64,000 bases of DNA from SAR92 clade bacterium H921 (GTDB lineage Bacteria > Pseudomonadota > Gammaproteobacteria > Pseudomonadales > Porticoccaceae): positions 62,001 through 126,000 of the forward strand of contig JAOALD010000002.1 of NCBI GenBank assembly GCA_025153755.1, written 5' to 3'. The first letter of the stretch is position 1. The number at the start of each line of letters is the position of its first letter. The translations under genes and the position numbers were made by a program. The notes below the pieces were generated by a model. That model did no database searches and was not told where the DNA came from. It saw only the letters and a list, made by a program, of their open reading frames with translations. Of this stretch, positions 1 to 8,246 are shown piece by piece.

Positions 1-654
1 GCAGTGATTTGTGAGCGGGAAAATCCGCTGGATGCCTTTGTTTCCAATACCTACAAAAGTCTCGATCAATTACCTAGAGGTGCAGTTGTTGGCACCTCAA
101 GTCTGCGCCGACAATGTCAGGTGCGTGCTCATTTTCCAGACCTGCAAATTAAAGAGTTGCGTGGCAATGTTAATACCAGGTTAACTAAGCTAGATAGGGG
201 TGACTATGAAGCCATTATTCTGGCCAGTGCCGGGCTTATCCGTCTGGGCATGGGTGACCGAATTGCTAGTACCTTAACGCCAGAACTGTCCTTACCGGCC
301 GGTGGTCAGGGTGCTGTGGGTATCGAATGCCGCACTGGCGATACTGCTACCCGCGAGCTTTTGTCTCCTCTGCACAATGCAGATACGGCAACTTGCGTGC
401 TTGCAGAACGAGCGCTAAATCGTCATTTACAGGGCGGCTGTCAGGTGCCAATCGCCTGTTTTGCGCAGCTCAATGCTAATGAGCGCACCCTTGATTTGCG
501 TGGGCTAGTAGGCAGTGTTGACGGCGCGACTGTGTTGCGCGCCCAATTGAGTGGGCCAAGAGAAGATGCCCAGGCACTGGGTATAGAATTAGCAGAGCAA
601 TTGCTGTCTCAGGGCGCTGGAGCGATACTGGCTGAGGTCTATGGTAGCAAATAG
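1..654 (+). CDS. hemC: Hydroxymethylbilane synthase, 3' part (truncated by window edge)
   Basis: Polymerises four porphobilinogen units into hydroxymethylbilane in heme/tetrapyrrole synthesis (cytosol). The reading frame is open from base 1 and lacks roughly the first 100 residues of a ~310-residue enzyme, so no start is present in the window. Family motifs seen: [33 protein letters not shown] and the cofactor-anchoring GGCQVP, whose Cys (codon at 439-441) should carry the dipyrromethane cofactor. The stop lies inside hemD (14-base overlap), so the two are probably translated together. Identification is certain; only the N-terminus is unseen. Confidence 0.97.
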   Translation, partial: AVICERENPLDAFVSNTYKSLDQLPRGAVVGTSSLRRQCQVRAHFPDLQIKELRGNVNTRLTKLDRGDYEAIILASAGLIRLGMGDRIASTLTPELSLPAGGQGAVGIECRTGDTATRELLSPLHNADTATCVLAERALNRHLQGGCQVPIACFAQLNANERTLDLRGLVGSVDGATVLRAQLSGPREDAQALGIELAEQLLSQGAGAILAEVYGSK

Positions 655-1390
655 TCTTGCCCATAAACGCATTCTAGTGGTTCGCCCGCTGCGCGCCAAA
701 GATACATTTTTGGCGCTTTTAGAGCAGTCTGGCGCCGCAGTGACTTACACGCCAATTATGTGTATCGAGCCGCTGTCAGACAGTCAGCCTATATTGAACC
801 ATATTTTAAAGTTTGATCAGTTCGATCAGGCGATTTTCATCAGTGCTAATGCCGCTGAGATAGGGTTGCAATGGTTAGACCAGTATTGGCCTATGTTGCC
901 TGTCGGCATGGAGCTATTTGCCGTGGGCCAGAAAACCGCGGACATACTCACTAGCTATGGTTGTAGGGTTATCTGTCCATCGCAACAGCAGAATACCGAG
1001 GGTCTTTTAGCGCTTGAGCAGCTTCGTAATCTCAGAGGTAAATCAACGATTATTTTCCGCGGTGGCGGCGGCCGGCAGACATTGGGGGACACCTTAGAGA
1101 GTCGTGGTGCAACGGTGACCTATTGCGAGTTATATCGCCGCGTGATCGAGCCAGAGAGATTGGCGCTGGCGCAATCCCAGGCCGGGGAAGTCGATTGCCT
1201 AGTTATTCATAGTGGTGAGCTTTTGAGGGCAATGGCCGACTCGGCCAATTTAACACTGCCGGTTGTAGTACCTAGCGAGCGGGTTGCGCATATGGCCCGG
1301 CAGCTGGGCTATGCAACCGTAGTGGTTGCCGAAAATGCCTTACCAGAGAAAATGTATAGCGCGACTATGGAGTATTTTAATACTCGTTAA
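641..1390 (+). CDS. hemD: Uroporphyrinogen-III synthase
   Basis: Cyclises and inverts ring D of hydroxymethylbilane to give uroporphyrinogen III. The 249-residue length is normal for HemD, a fast-diverging family. The N-terminal strand [22 protein letters not shown] and the [14 protein letters not shown] segment match the usual two-lobed fold; the C-terminal lobe carries the VIHSGELL stretch. The ATG follows a GAGG just upstream inside hemC. Its position between hemC and hemX is the standard gammaproteobacterial hemCDXY order, which supports the call as strongly as the sequence does. Confidence 0.93.
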   Translation: MVANSLAHKRILVVRPLRAKDTFLALLEQSGAAVTYTPIMCIEPLSDSQPILNHILKFDQFDQAIFISANAAEIGLQWLDQYWPMLPVGMELFAVGQKTADILTSYGCRVICPSQQQNTEGLLALEQLRNLRGKSTIIFRGGGGRQTLGDTLESRGATVTYCELYRRVIEPERLALAQSQAGEVDCLVIHSGELLRAMADSANLTLPVVVPSERVAHMARQLGYATVVVAENALPEKMYSATMEYFNTR

Positions 1391-1435
1391 AAGGTTTAGA
1401 ATAAAACGATTTTTCCAAGAAACCGAGGGTAGATA

Positions 1436-2548
1436 GTGACCGAATCGAGCGATCAGGCAGACTCTAAGGTGCCACCAGAGGCAGCTATAGATGAGAGTAA
1501 AGGTGCAATTGAGTCAAAAATATCAACGCCTAGTAAGGCGCGCTGGCTTAAGTTATTACTCTTACCAATTATTATTCCCGCTATTGGCGCTGGCGCATGG
1601 CTGGCCAAGGCTGAATTTGAGCAGCGTATTGCCCTCGAGAGAAGCACTATCGCTGCTGCCTGCTTCGACAGCGCCAGTAAAAGCATAGATCAGAAAACTA
1701 TGGAAATTGAACAGCGTCAGTCTATGCGCGATCAAAAAGTGGACGAAGCACTCTCTGCGATTCGACAAAACCTTAGTGTTCAGGATAAGCGTCTTCACCA
1801 GTTTAGTGTGACCAACGGCAATGGCTGGCTTTTTGCTGAGGCGCTCTATTTAGCTCGGCTGGCTAATCAGCGCCTACAAACTGAACGCAGCACTAAAAAC
1901 CCTCTGGCGCTGCTCGAGAGCGCAGATGTTATTCTCAAACGGTTAGATGATCCGGAACTAATACCCGTGCGCGCCGCTGTCGCCGATGACATTGCTGCCC
2001 TGCGTCTTGCCGACGAGATTGATCTGACTGGGCTCTATTTAGAGCTTAGTGCGCTTGCTGAGAAGGTGGATGAGCTCGGGTTACTTGACGCTCCCGCGCA
2101 AAGGGTGCACAAATCAATCCAGCTCGCTGAGACAGCAGACCAGCAAAAGGAAAATCAGGGGCCACTGGATAATTTCATGGATGCTGTGAGCAAACTTGTT
2201 CGAGTAAGTCAGCGATATCAGCCTATTGAGCCCCTATTGCAGGGCAATGAAGCGGCTATTGTGCGGCACAATATGCGGCTTATGATTGAGCTGGCCCAAA
2301 ATGCAGTAATAAGACAGGAACAGACCATTTACAGCCATAGCCTCGATAGAGCTCAAAGCTGGTTGGAGAAGTATTTTCAACTTAATTCCAGTGCTGAGAT
2401 TATGCAGCAGCGCCTATCCAGTCTCCGTGACGTGCAAATTGTTCAGCAGCTGCCCGATATCAACGGTTCGCTTATGGCGATAGATGCGTTTGTTGGCCTA
2501 CGCAAAAGTCAATTATCCGAGACTGATGACAAGGTGCCGCGACAATGA
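1436..2548 (+). CDS. hemX: HemX-family membrane protein
   Basis: HemX of the hemCDXY operon, a single-pass inner-membrane protein whose exact role is unsettled; older annotation as uroporphyrinogen methyltransferase is not supported by any SAM motif here. The protein is 370 residues: a polar N-terminus, one membrane segment at about residues 37-57, then a long helical, probably coiled-coil periplasmic domain rich in Gln, Glu, Ala and Leu. It begins with GTG after a GAGGG-like Shine-Dalgarno. Its TGA overlaps the hemY ATG (ATGA), indicating translational coupling. Confidence 0.88.
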   Translation: MTESSDQADSKVPPEAAIDESKGAIESKISTPSKARWLKLLLLPIIIPAIGAGAWLAKAEFEQRIALERSTIAAACFDSASKSIDQKTMEIEQRQSMRDQKVDEALSAIRQNLSVQDKRLHQFSVTNGNGWLFAEALYLARLANQRLQTERSTKNPLALLESADVILKRLDDPELIPVRAAVADDIAALRLADEIDLTGLYLELSALAEKVDELGLLDAPAQRVHKSIQLAETADQQKENQGPLDNFMDAVSKLVRVSQRYQPIEPLLQGNEAAIVRHNMRLMIELAQNAVIRQEQTIYSHSLDRAQSWLEKYFQLNSSAEIMQQRLSSLRDVQIVQQLPDINGSLMAIDAFVGLRKSQLSETDDKVPRQ

Positions 2549-3750
2549 GAAAAATGTTACTGATACTTATGCTGGCGTTGTCTCTCGGCGCGGCAGGTAT
2601 CTGGCTGTTGCAGCAGGACAGTGGCTATATTTTAGTTAGCTTCGGCAATACCAACATAGAGATGAGTATCTGGGTCGGTATCTTTCTCTATGTGGCTCTA
2701 TCTGTGGTCTTGATATGGCTTTTTTTATTGGTGCGGTGGCTTGCTAGCGCAGGCGGTTTACGCCTTTGGTGGGGTTCATTTAGCAGTGCGCGACATCTTA
2801 GCAAAACAGCTCAGGGTCTCATGCTTTATGCTCAACACGACTGGCAAAAAGCTAGCCAGTTACTGTCTCAGTCTGCCGACAAGTCTTCAATGCCAGTGAT
2901 CAATTTATTATTTGCGGCTCGAGCTGCGGCGGACAGTAACGATCTTGAAAAGGCTCGGCAACTTCTACAGCGGCTAAAAATAAGCTATCCCAACGAGGCT
3001 TTTTCTGCGGATAAATTATTGGCAGAGTTGTTGATTATTGATGAAAATTTTGTCGATGCGAGGCCGCTTATTGAAGAACTTTACCGAGCTAAACCTAGCG
3101 ATCGAGCTATTTTACGCTTACTGGCGGACACCTATTACTTGACTGGAGACTGGCGGTCACTGCAAAAAATCCTTCATGACCTCAGTCATTACGGCGCTCT
3201 GAGTAGAGATGCTGCTACCAACCTTGAGATAGACACCTACTTAAACCTATTGCTCGCATACATCCCAGATCCAGAATTAAATGAAGCCGAACAGCAGGAT
3301 AATTTAATAGACCTATGGGACCTAGTTCCCAAATCATTACGCAGACTACCTGAGCTAATATGTGCCTATGCAGACGCCCTGCAAAAGGTTAACGGGGCTA
3401 GCCGGCTACAACCGATAATAGCCAAAGCATTAAATGCTAGCTGGCACGCAGACTTGGTTGAACGCTTCGGTCAGTTGCAGTCTGATTCACCGCAGCGGCA
3501 GTTGGCCGTCGCGGAGAAGTGGCTACCCGATCATGTCGATGATCCAGACCTACTGCTGGCGCTTGGCCGTATCTGCCGCCGCGCAGAGCTACCAGGCAAG
3601 GCGCGAGACTATCTGACGGCGGCTACTAGTATAAACCCCTGTCCAGAAACCTATCTTGAGCTAGCAGAGCTGTTGGATTCGATGAATGATCAGAGCAGTG
3701 CTGAAATGTACCGTCATGGGCTGTTAATTGGCCTACAGCTAGAGCGCTAG
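2545..3750 (+). CDS. hemY: HemY-family TPR membrane protein
   Basis: Proteobacterial HemY (not the protoporphyrinogen oxidase of the same name), implicated in late heme-pathway organisation. Two membrane segments near residues 3-22 and 42-66 are followed by a helical TPR-like region with repeated AAR, LLAxLLI and LRLLADTYYLTGDW elements. At 401 residues it is of usual length. It overlaps hemX by four bases. At its 3' end it runs into mnmC on the other strand: both stop codons are read from one CTAG (3747-3750), so the two genes overlap by four bases with no terminator between them. Confidence 0.9.
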   Translation: MRKMLLILMLALSLGAAGIWLLQQDSGYILVSFGNTNIEMSIWVGIFLYVALSVVLIWLFLLVRWLASAGGLRLWWGSFSSARHLSKTAQGLMLYAQHDWQKASQLLSQSADKSSMPVINLLFAARAAADSNDLEKARQLLQRLKISYPNEAFSADKLLAELLIIDENFVDARPLIEELYRAKPSDRAILRLLADTYYLTGDWRSLQKILHDLSHYGALSRDAATNLEIDTYLNLLLAYIPDPELNEAEQQDNLIDLWDLVPKSLRRLPELICAYADALQKVNGASRLQPIIAKALNASWHADLVERFGQLQSDSPQRQLAVAEKWLPDHVDDPDLLLALGRICRRAELPGKARDYLTAATSINPCPETYLELAELLDSMNDQSSAEMYRHGLLIGLQLER

Positions 3751-5552
3751 ATACGTTTCTTTTTTAAGTCTCTAATTACAAAGCGAGCGGGGTGCATTGC
3801 AAGGCGCAATTCGCGCTCCAAAGGGGTTATTTCTCCGGCAATTTCGGTGGCCAGTATCTCCGCGGTAAGAGGGGCATAGCAAAGTCCACGAGACCCCATG
3901 CCACAGTGCACATACAGATTGGGCTGATAACTGCCTAGACTGGGTACTAGTTTGCGTGCATCACGCCTCAAGTCGCTGAACTCATCGAGGAATGTGGGCA
4001 GGTAAGGAACAGGCCCAACGATAGGTAGATAGTCTTTAGTGGTGCAGCGATAGTTGGCTCTACCGCCCATAGATGAGGTATTTTGTGGTCCTAAAGCGAG
4101 ACCTAAACCGTTGTCTGTGGCATTCATTTGTTCAATATTGGCGCAATGATCTTGCTCCCGCAGCTCGGTTGTAAACAGCCCCTTATTATAGGTTGCGCCG
4201 CAGTTATGGGTGCCATTTAGTGCGGGGGTGATGTAACCCTCACCACAGATCACGGTTTTTAGCCCGATACTGACGTCAGAGCTCGACAACAGGCTGATTT
4301 GCCCACGCAGCTGAGTAACAGGCAAAAAGTTAGTCTGTTCAAACTGCTCGCAGCCATAGGCGTTAGCAATTACAAGTGTCTCGGCTTCAATAGCAATTTG
4401 ACTGTGTTGATCTAATAGTTGCCAGCTGTTGTCTTTGCGAACTAGTTTTTTGATGTCAGCACTGACCAGCGGAATACTTGCCCTTGCCAATAGTTGCTGG
4501 CAAATCTGTGCCGGGGGTAGCCAGCCCAATTGAGGGAAAAATAGGCCTAGGTCTGAACTCATTGGGATTCCACTGCGTGCGCATAAACTGGGATTATCAA
4601 GCAGCTGTACCAGAGCATCCTGACCACCAAAGCGGTTACTGATAGCAAGAAAATCTTGTTTCACTTTGGAGTTTTCAGGTACTACCAAAACACCGCATTG
4701 GTCACCATAGCCAGCATCCCAAAAAGGTTTGTAGTAGCGACTGGCAAGCATTAGTGCGGCTAAGTTAATCCGCGGTAAGGGTTGGTCGCGCACCGATAAC
4801 TTAGGGTAAATAATTGCTTGGCTATTACCCGAAGCCTCTTGACCGGCAACAGGGTGGCGATCAATGACACTGACGTGATAGCCGCGCTTTTTGAGCGCTG
4901 CCGCCGCCGTGCAGCCGGCAATACCGGCGCCTAAAATAACCACAGTTTTTTTGTCTTGTCTGGGTTTGGTTTTATTGAGATACCAAGGACTAGATGTTTT
5001 AAGCTCAGTATCAAAGGCAGAGGTGCCTGCCATGCTGGTATCTGGGCCTGACAGTGCAGCGACAGTTTGCCTTAGTTGAGCTGAAGCTTCAGTTATAAAC
5101 CACCCGTCTACAGGCTTGGTATTATGTCTCGCTAAACCTGCATCATCACTTTGGGATATCTTATTGAACATGGTTTCGGCGGCGCCAAACATTAGGCACA
5201 AACTTATGCGGCCAGCAAATAATTCTAGGTAATGAATGCCGTCGACAGTGGCTGGATAAACTTTAAGTAGTTGTGCTGTTAGGCCGGCATACTGAGGAAA
5301 ATTGGCTAGCATCCGGTGGAGTTCAGTTTTTGTCAGTGGCTGTGCCGAGGCTGAAATAAATTGTAGGCGCCAATTCTTAGGTGCAGTTTCTAGCCACAGT
5401 TTACTAGCCGCCAGAAAGTCTCTGCCGTAGCCAAATTCGGTTTCTCCTAGGGTAAATAAGCCGCCACTATGGGGTAGTTTTTGCCAGCGCTGGAGCAAAT
5501 GGTTTTGTTCAAGATGGCGACTGTGTGAGGTTTCGGTACTAGGCTCAGTCAC
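3747..5552 (-). CDS. mnmC: tRNA cmnm5s2U34 oxidoreductase MnmC with a degenerate methyltransferase half
   Basis: MnmC finishes the mnm5s2U34 wobble modification: the C-terminal FAD domain removes the carboxymethyl group and the N-terminal domain normally methylates the product. The FAD half is intact: GAGIAG at 208-213, ASGNSQAIIYPKLS at 240-253, a late CTTKDYLPIVGPVP and GMGSRGLCYAPL. The first ~190 residues align with MnmC1 but look decayed: the SAM loop ESGFGTG is replaced by ETEFGYG, the WFLDGFAP active-site motif by WFITEAS, and the rest of the domain is absent (601 versus about 668 residues). The frame is continuous, so it is not a frameshift. Starts with GTG in a GTGA overlap with fldB. 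Confidence 0.9.
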   Translation of the reverse strand: MTEPSTETSHSRHLEQNHLLQRWQKLPHSGGLFTLGETEFGYGRDFLAASKLWLETAPKNWRLQFISASAQPLTKTELHRMLANFPQYAGLTAQLLKVYPATVDGIHYLELFAGRISLCLMFGAAETMFNKISQSDDAGLARHNTKPVDGWFITEASAQLRQTVAALSGPDTSMAGTSAFDTELKTSSPWYLNKTKPRQDKKTVVILGAGIAGCTAAAALKKRGYHVSVIDRHPVAGQEASGNSQAIIYPKLSVRDQPLPRINLAALMLASRYYKPFWDAGYGDQCGVLVVPENSKVKQDFLAISNRFGGQDALVQLLDNPSLCARSGIPMSSDLGLFFPQLGWLPPAQICQQLLARASIPLVSADIKKLVRKDNSWQLLDQHSQIAIEAETLVIANAYGCEQFEQTNFLPVTQLRGQISLLSSSDVSIGLKTVICGEGYITPALNGTHNCGATYNKGLFTTELREQDHCANIEQMNATDNGLGLALGPQNTSSMGGRANYRCTTKDYLPIVGPVPYLPTFLDEFSDLRRDARKLVPSLGSYQPNLYVHCGMGSRGLCYAPLTAEILATEIAGEITPLERELRLAMHPARFVIRDLKKKRI

Positions 5553-6088
5553 GTTGATGTAAGACCAAATTCAATCAAGAGTTGATCACACCAAAGGCTG
5601 ATAAATTCGTCAGAGAGTTCGAGCTGATTTTCATCGTCAAGTGGAAGCCCAACGAAAAACTTTTCATCATTGGTCAATGCCTTTGACTGTTCAAAGGTAT
5701 AGCCTTTGTTTGGCCAAGCTCCTACGGTGGTGGCGCCCTGATTTACCATCTTGGTCCACAGATATCCCAAGGCATCCTGAAACCATTGAGGATAGCCTAT
5801 TTGATCTCCCAAACCATAAACTGCAGCCTTAGCATGGGCAAGGTCTAGGCTATCAATGTCTTCCCAGTGAGTTTCCCAGTCTTCCTGAAGCTCACCGTAG
5901 TCCCAAGTCGGAATACCTAAAATAAGATAGTTGTATCCCTCCATCAGGCTTATTGGATCGTCGGCAATATTGTGCATATGAACAATGTTGGCATCGAGCC
6001 GGCTGTTGATATGGTCACGGATTTTTTCACCAGCCATTTCTGTATAACAAGTAGAACTACCGTAAAACAAACCAATGCGTATAGTCAT
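5549..6088 (-). CDS. fldB: Flavodoxin FldB
   Basis: Small FMN electron carrier of the long-chain flavodoxin type. The phosphate-binding GLFYGSSTCYTEM lies at the N-terminus, followed by LILGIPTWDYGELQEDWE and YGLGDQIGYPQWFQDALG, all characteristic of FldA/FldB and closest in wording to E. coli FldB. I place the start at the ATG whose bases overlap the trmL stop (ATGA), giving 179 residues; a 12-residue upstream extension would run into trmL and has no family counterpart. It lies directly before mnmC with a four-base overlap, so an electron-donor role for that flavoenzyme is possible but only an inference. Confidence 0.93.
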   Translation of the reverse strand: MTIRIGLFYGSSTCYTEMAGEKIRDHINSRLDANIVHMHNIADDPISLMEGYNYLILGIPTWDYGELQEDWETHWEDIDSLDLAHAKAAVYGLGDQIGYPQWFQDALGYLWTKMVNQGATTVGAWPNKGYTFEQSKALTNDEKFFVGLPLDDENQLELSDEFISLWCDQLLIEFGLTST

Positions 6089-6555
6089 ATTGAATCCGCC
6101 GAAACAAACCCTAACTGACGCCATGCTTCATAGGTCACTACTGATACTGTATTGGATAGATTGAGGCTGCGACTATGTGCCTGCATTGGCAGTCGCAATA
6201 CATTGGCAGCGCCCACTGCTGTGCGAATACTCTCTGGTAAGCCTCGGGTTTCTGGGCCGAATAGTAGCGCGTCATCAGGTTGATAATTGATTTTTGAATA
6301 ACAGGCTGATCCCTTAGTGCTCAGCGCATAGATATTTTTAGGGTTAGCCGATGCCAGGTAGGTAGGCCAATCGGCATGCACCTGCAGATTCTGGAATTCA
6401 CGATAATCCAGACCTGCCCGGCGCAGTTTTTTATTATCTAGGTCAAAGCCTAGGGGCTCAATTAGATGTAGTCTAAAACCAGTGTTAGCACACAGGCGAA
6501 TAATGTTGCCGGTGTTAGGCGGGATTTCTGGTTGGTACAAAACAATATCGAGCAT
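6085..6555 (-). CDS. trmL: tRNA (cytidine/uridine-34-2'-O)-methyltransferase
   Basis: SPOUT-class enzyme that methylates the ribose of nucleotide 34 in tRNA-Leu isoacceptors. At 156 residues it is the normal minimal size. Visible motifs: PEIPPNTGNIIRLCANTG near the N-terminus, LLFGPETRGLP (SAM knot, motif 2) and LRLPMQAHSRSLNLSNTVSVV (motif 3). It sits between gcvR (one base apart) and fldB (four-base overlap). Together with mnmC this makes a small tRNA-wobble-modification run. Confidence 0.96.
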   Translation of the reverse strand: MLDIVLYQPEIPPNTGNIIRLCANTGFRLHLIEPLGFDLDNKKLRRAGLDYREFQNLQVHADWPTYLASANPKNIYALSTKGSACYSKINYQPDDALLFGPETRGLPESIRTAVGAANVLRLPMQAHSRSLNLSNTVSVVTYEAWRQLGFVSADSI

Positions 6556-6556
6556 A

Positions 6557-7066
6557 TTAAATATCTACAATCTCTACCATTAGGTCATCGGAGAGACCTT
6601 CTAATAATGTGGTCAAATCAGGTTGTGACATGCCACTAGGCATCTGCAAGTACGCATGGGCATGGAACATCATGCCTGCAGACATAGGTGCACTGTCGCA
6701 GAAGGTTTCTAATGATTCTAGGTTGACCTTGCGGCTGGCCAGTTGCGCAGCAATTTCACCGACGATGCCGGGTCTATCATTAGCAATAATCTCAATACAC
6801 AGCGGTATGTCGTGCTGCGCTGGATAATTGCTATCTTCAACAGTAATGGTAATCCCATAGTCACTGAGTCCAACTAAGGCGTCTTGTAGTGAACTGTTAT
6901 GCTGAGCATCGACCTCGATAAGTAATATACCGGCAAATTTACCGGCTAGGCGATTCATGCTGCTTTCCATCCAGTTGCCGCCGTGAGCGATGATAGTCTG
7001 TGCTATTTGTTCAACAATGCCAGGACGGTCTTCAGCGAGAATGGTTACTACCAAATGGTTGGTCAT
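6557..7066 (-). CDS. gcvR: Glycine cleavage system regulator, GcvR-like ACT protein
   Basis: Two ACT domains (about residues 1-80 and 88-169) with the typical openings VTILAEDRPGIVEQIA and IEIIANDRPGIVGEIA. This is the architecture of GcvR, which antagonises GcvA to repress glycine cleavage genes; it has no DNA-binding domain of its own. At 169 residues the length fits. No gcv genes or GcvA are in the window, so the glycine link rests on family knowledge alone. First gene of the minus-strand gcvR-trmL-fldB-mnmC run. Confidence 0.83.
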   Translation of the reverse strand: MTNHLVVTILAEDRPGIVEQIAQTIIAHGGNWMESSMNRLAGKFAGILLIEVDAQHNSSLQDALVGLSDYGITITVEDSNYPAQHDIPLCIEIIANDRPGIVGEIAAQLASRKVNLESLETFCDSAPMSAGMMFHAHAYLQMPSGMSQPDLTTLLEGLSDDLMVEIVDI

Positions 7067-7164
7067 AGGGGTGCCTAAAAAGCATTTTTAAATTCGCGTT
7101 ATTATGGCACTAATCGATGGCGCTGTTATAGTTTGCACTCAATCAATTGCGGAACTCACAAATT

Positions 7165-7938
7165 ATGAAAAATATTAAGATAAATGGGCTTTCTCTGATA
7201 TTGATACTGGGCATCGCCTCAGTGGCACTTACAGCCCAAGCAGAGCGAGACTCATCTCGAGATCAGTTTCGCCATCCTGTTGAAACTATTGATTTTTTCG
7301 GCTTAACCCCTGAGATGAATGTAGTTGAGATTACTCCAGGGGGTGGTTGGTATACCGAGTTATTGGCTGATTACATTACCGGAACCTTATTTGCGGCTCA
7401 CTTTAATCCTAAGTCAAAAGGTGAGTACTTTCGCAACTCGCGGGCGCGTTTTGAAAAGAAACTACTCGCCAATCCGCAGCTCTATGGCAATGTTGAACTG
7501 CATACTTTTGATATTTCGATTAATTTACTGACAACTCCAGCTAACAGCGCTGATGCCCTGGTGACGTTTCGCAATGTTCACAATTGGCTGCGATCCAATA
7601 ACGAAGCGGTAGCCTTTGAGTTGTTTTATAAAACCTTAAAGGCAGGTGGGATCTTGGGGGTGGTTGAGCATCGAGCGGCATACGGCACAGATCGCGAGAC
7701 TATGTTAACAAGTGGTTACATGACTCAGGAATACGTTATAGATTTGGCTGAGCGCGCTGGTTTTGTGCTCGAAGCTAGCACTGAGATTAATGCAAACCCA
7801 AAAGACAGCGCTGATCACCCGAAAGGAGTTTGGACATTGCCGCCTAGTCTTCGGCTCGGCGCTGTGGATCGTGATAAATATTTGGCGATTGGCGAAAGTG
7901 ATCGTATGACTTTGAGATTTAGGAAGCCTAAGTTGTGA
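7165..7938 (+). CDS. Exported class I SAM methyltransferase-like protein (COG4798 type)
   Basis: 257 residues with a clear Sec signal peptide (about 1-26, hydrophobic core then AQA cleavage site) followed by a Rossmann methyltransferase fold: VVEITPGGGWYTELLA is the SAM-binding loop, DALVTFRNVHNWL and GGILGVVEHRA are later strands. Exported members of this predicted-methyltransferase group are widespread in proteobacteria, but their substrate is unknown. An export signal on a SAM enzyme is odd because SAM is cytoplasmic. I start at the ATG at 7165 (GGAA just upstream); an upstream TTG would add six residues ahead of the signal peptide. Overlaps yheU by four bases. Confidence 0.8.
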   Translation: MKNIKINGLSLILILGIASVALTAQAERDSSRDQFRHPVETIDFFGLTPEMNVVEITPGGGWYTELLADYITGTLFAAHFNPKSKGEYFRNSRARFEKKLLANPQLYGNVELHTFDISINLLTTPANSADALVTFRNVHNWLRSNNEAVAFELFYKTLKAGGILGVVEHRAAYGTDRETMLTSGYMTQEYVIDLAERAGFVLEASTEINANPKDSADHPKGVWTLPPSLRLGAVDRDKYLAIGESDRMTLRFRKPKL

Positions 7939-8246
7939 TTGAAATTCCTCTGGATCGGCTCAGTCCTGAAATTCTTAAAGCGGTAATTGAAGAGTTTGTT
8001 CTCCGCGAGGGCACTGATTATGGCGTTTCGGAAACTAGTATGGACAGTAAAATAATCCAGGTGCGACGCCAGCTAGATAGAGGTGATGTATTGATTACCT
8101 TCGACCCTGGGACAGAAAACTGTACCTTGCTCACTAGACATCAGTTTACGCGCTATGTGTTAGAGCATGAGTCGGCTAGTGCAGGTGAAAACTCCTATGA
8201 GGACTACTCGCAACTGGCTAATCAAGATAACCAGAGTAACGATTAA
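7935..8246 (+). CDS. yheU: YheU-family (UPF0270) small protein
   Basis: 103 residues. The first ~70 match the YheU family: IPLDRLSPEILKAVIEEFVL, REGTDYG and VRRQLDRGD are the hallmark segments. The acidic, Asn/Asp-rich tail after residue ~75 is longer than in E. coli YheU. Function unknown. GTG start inside the upstream stop (GTGA), and its TAA shares one base with the tilS ATG, so it is embedded in a coupled three-gene unit. Confidence 0.85.
   Translation: MIEIPLDRLSPEILKAVIEEFVLREGTDYGVSETSMDSKIIQVRRQLDRGDVLITFDPGTENCTLLTRHQFTRYVLEHESASAGENSYEDYSQLANQDNQSND

Noticed and set aside
1436-2548. HemX as an active uroporphyrinogen methyltransferase
   Set aside because: No SAM-binding motif; the sequence is a single-pass helical membrane protein.
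2545-3750. HemY as protoporphyrinogen oxidase
   Set aside because: No FAD motif; two membrane helices plus TPR-like repeats match the other HemY family.
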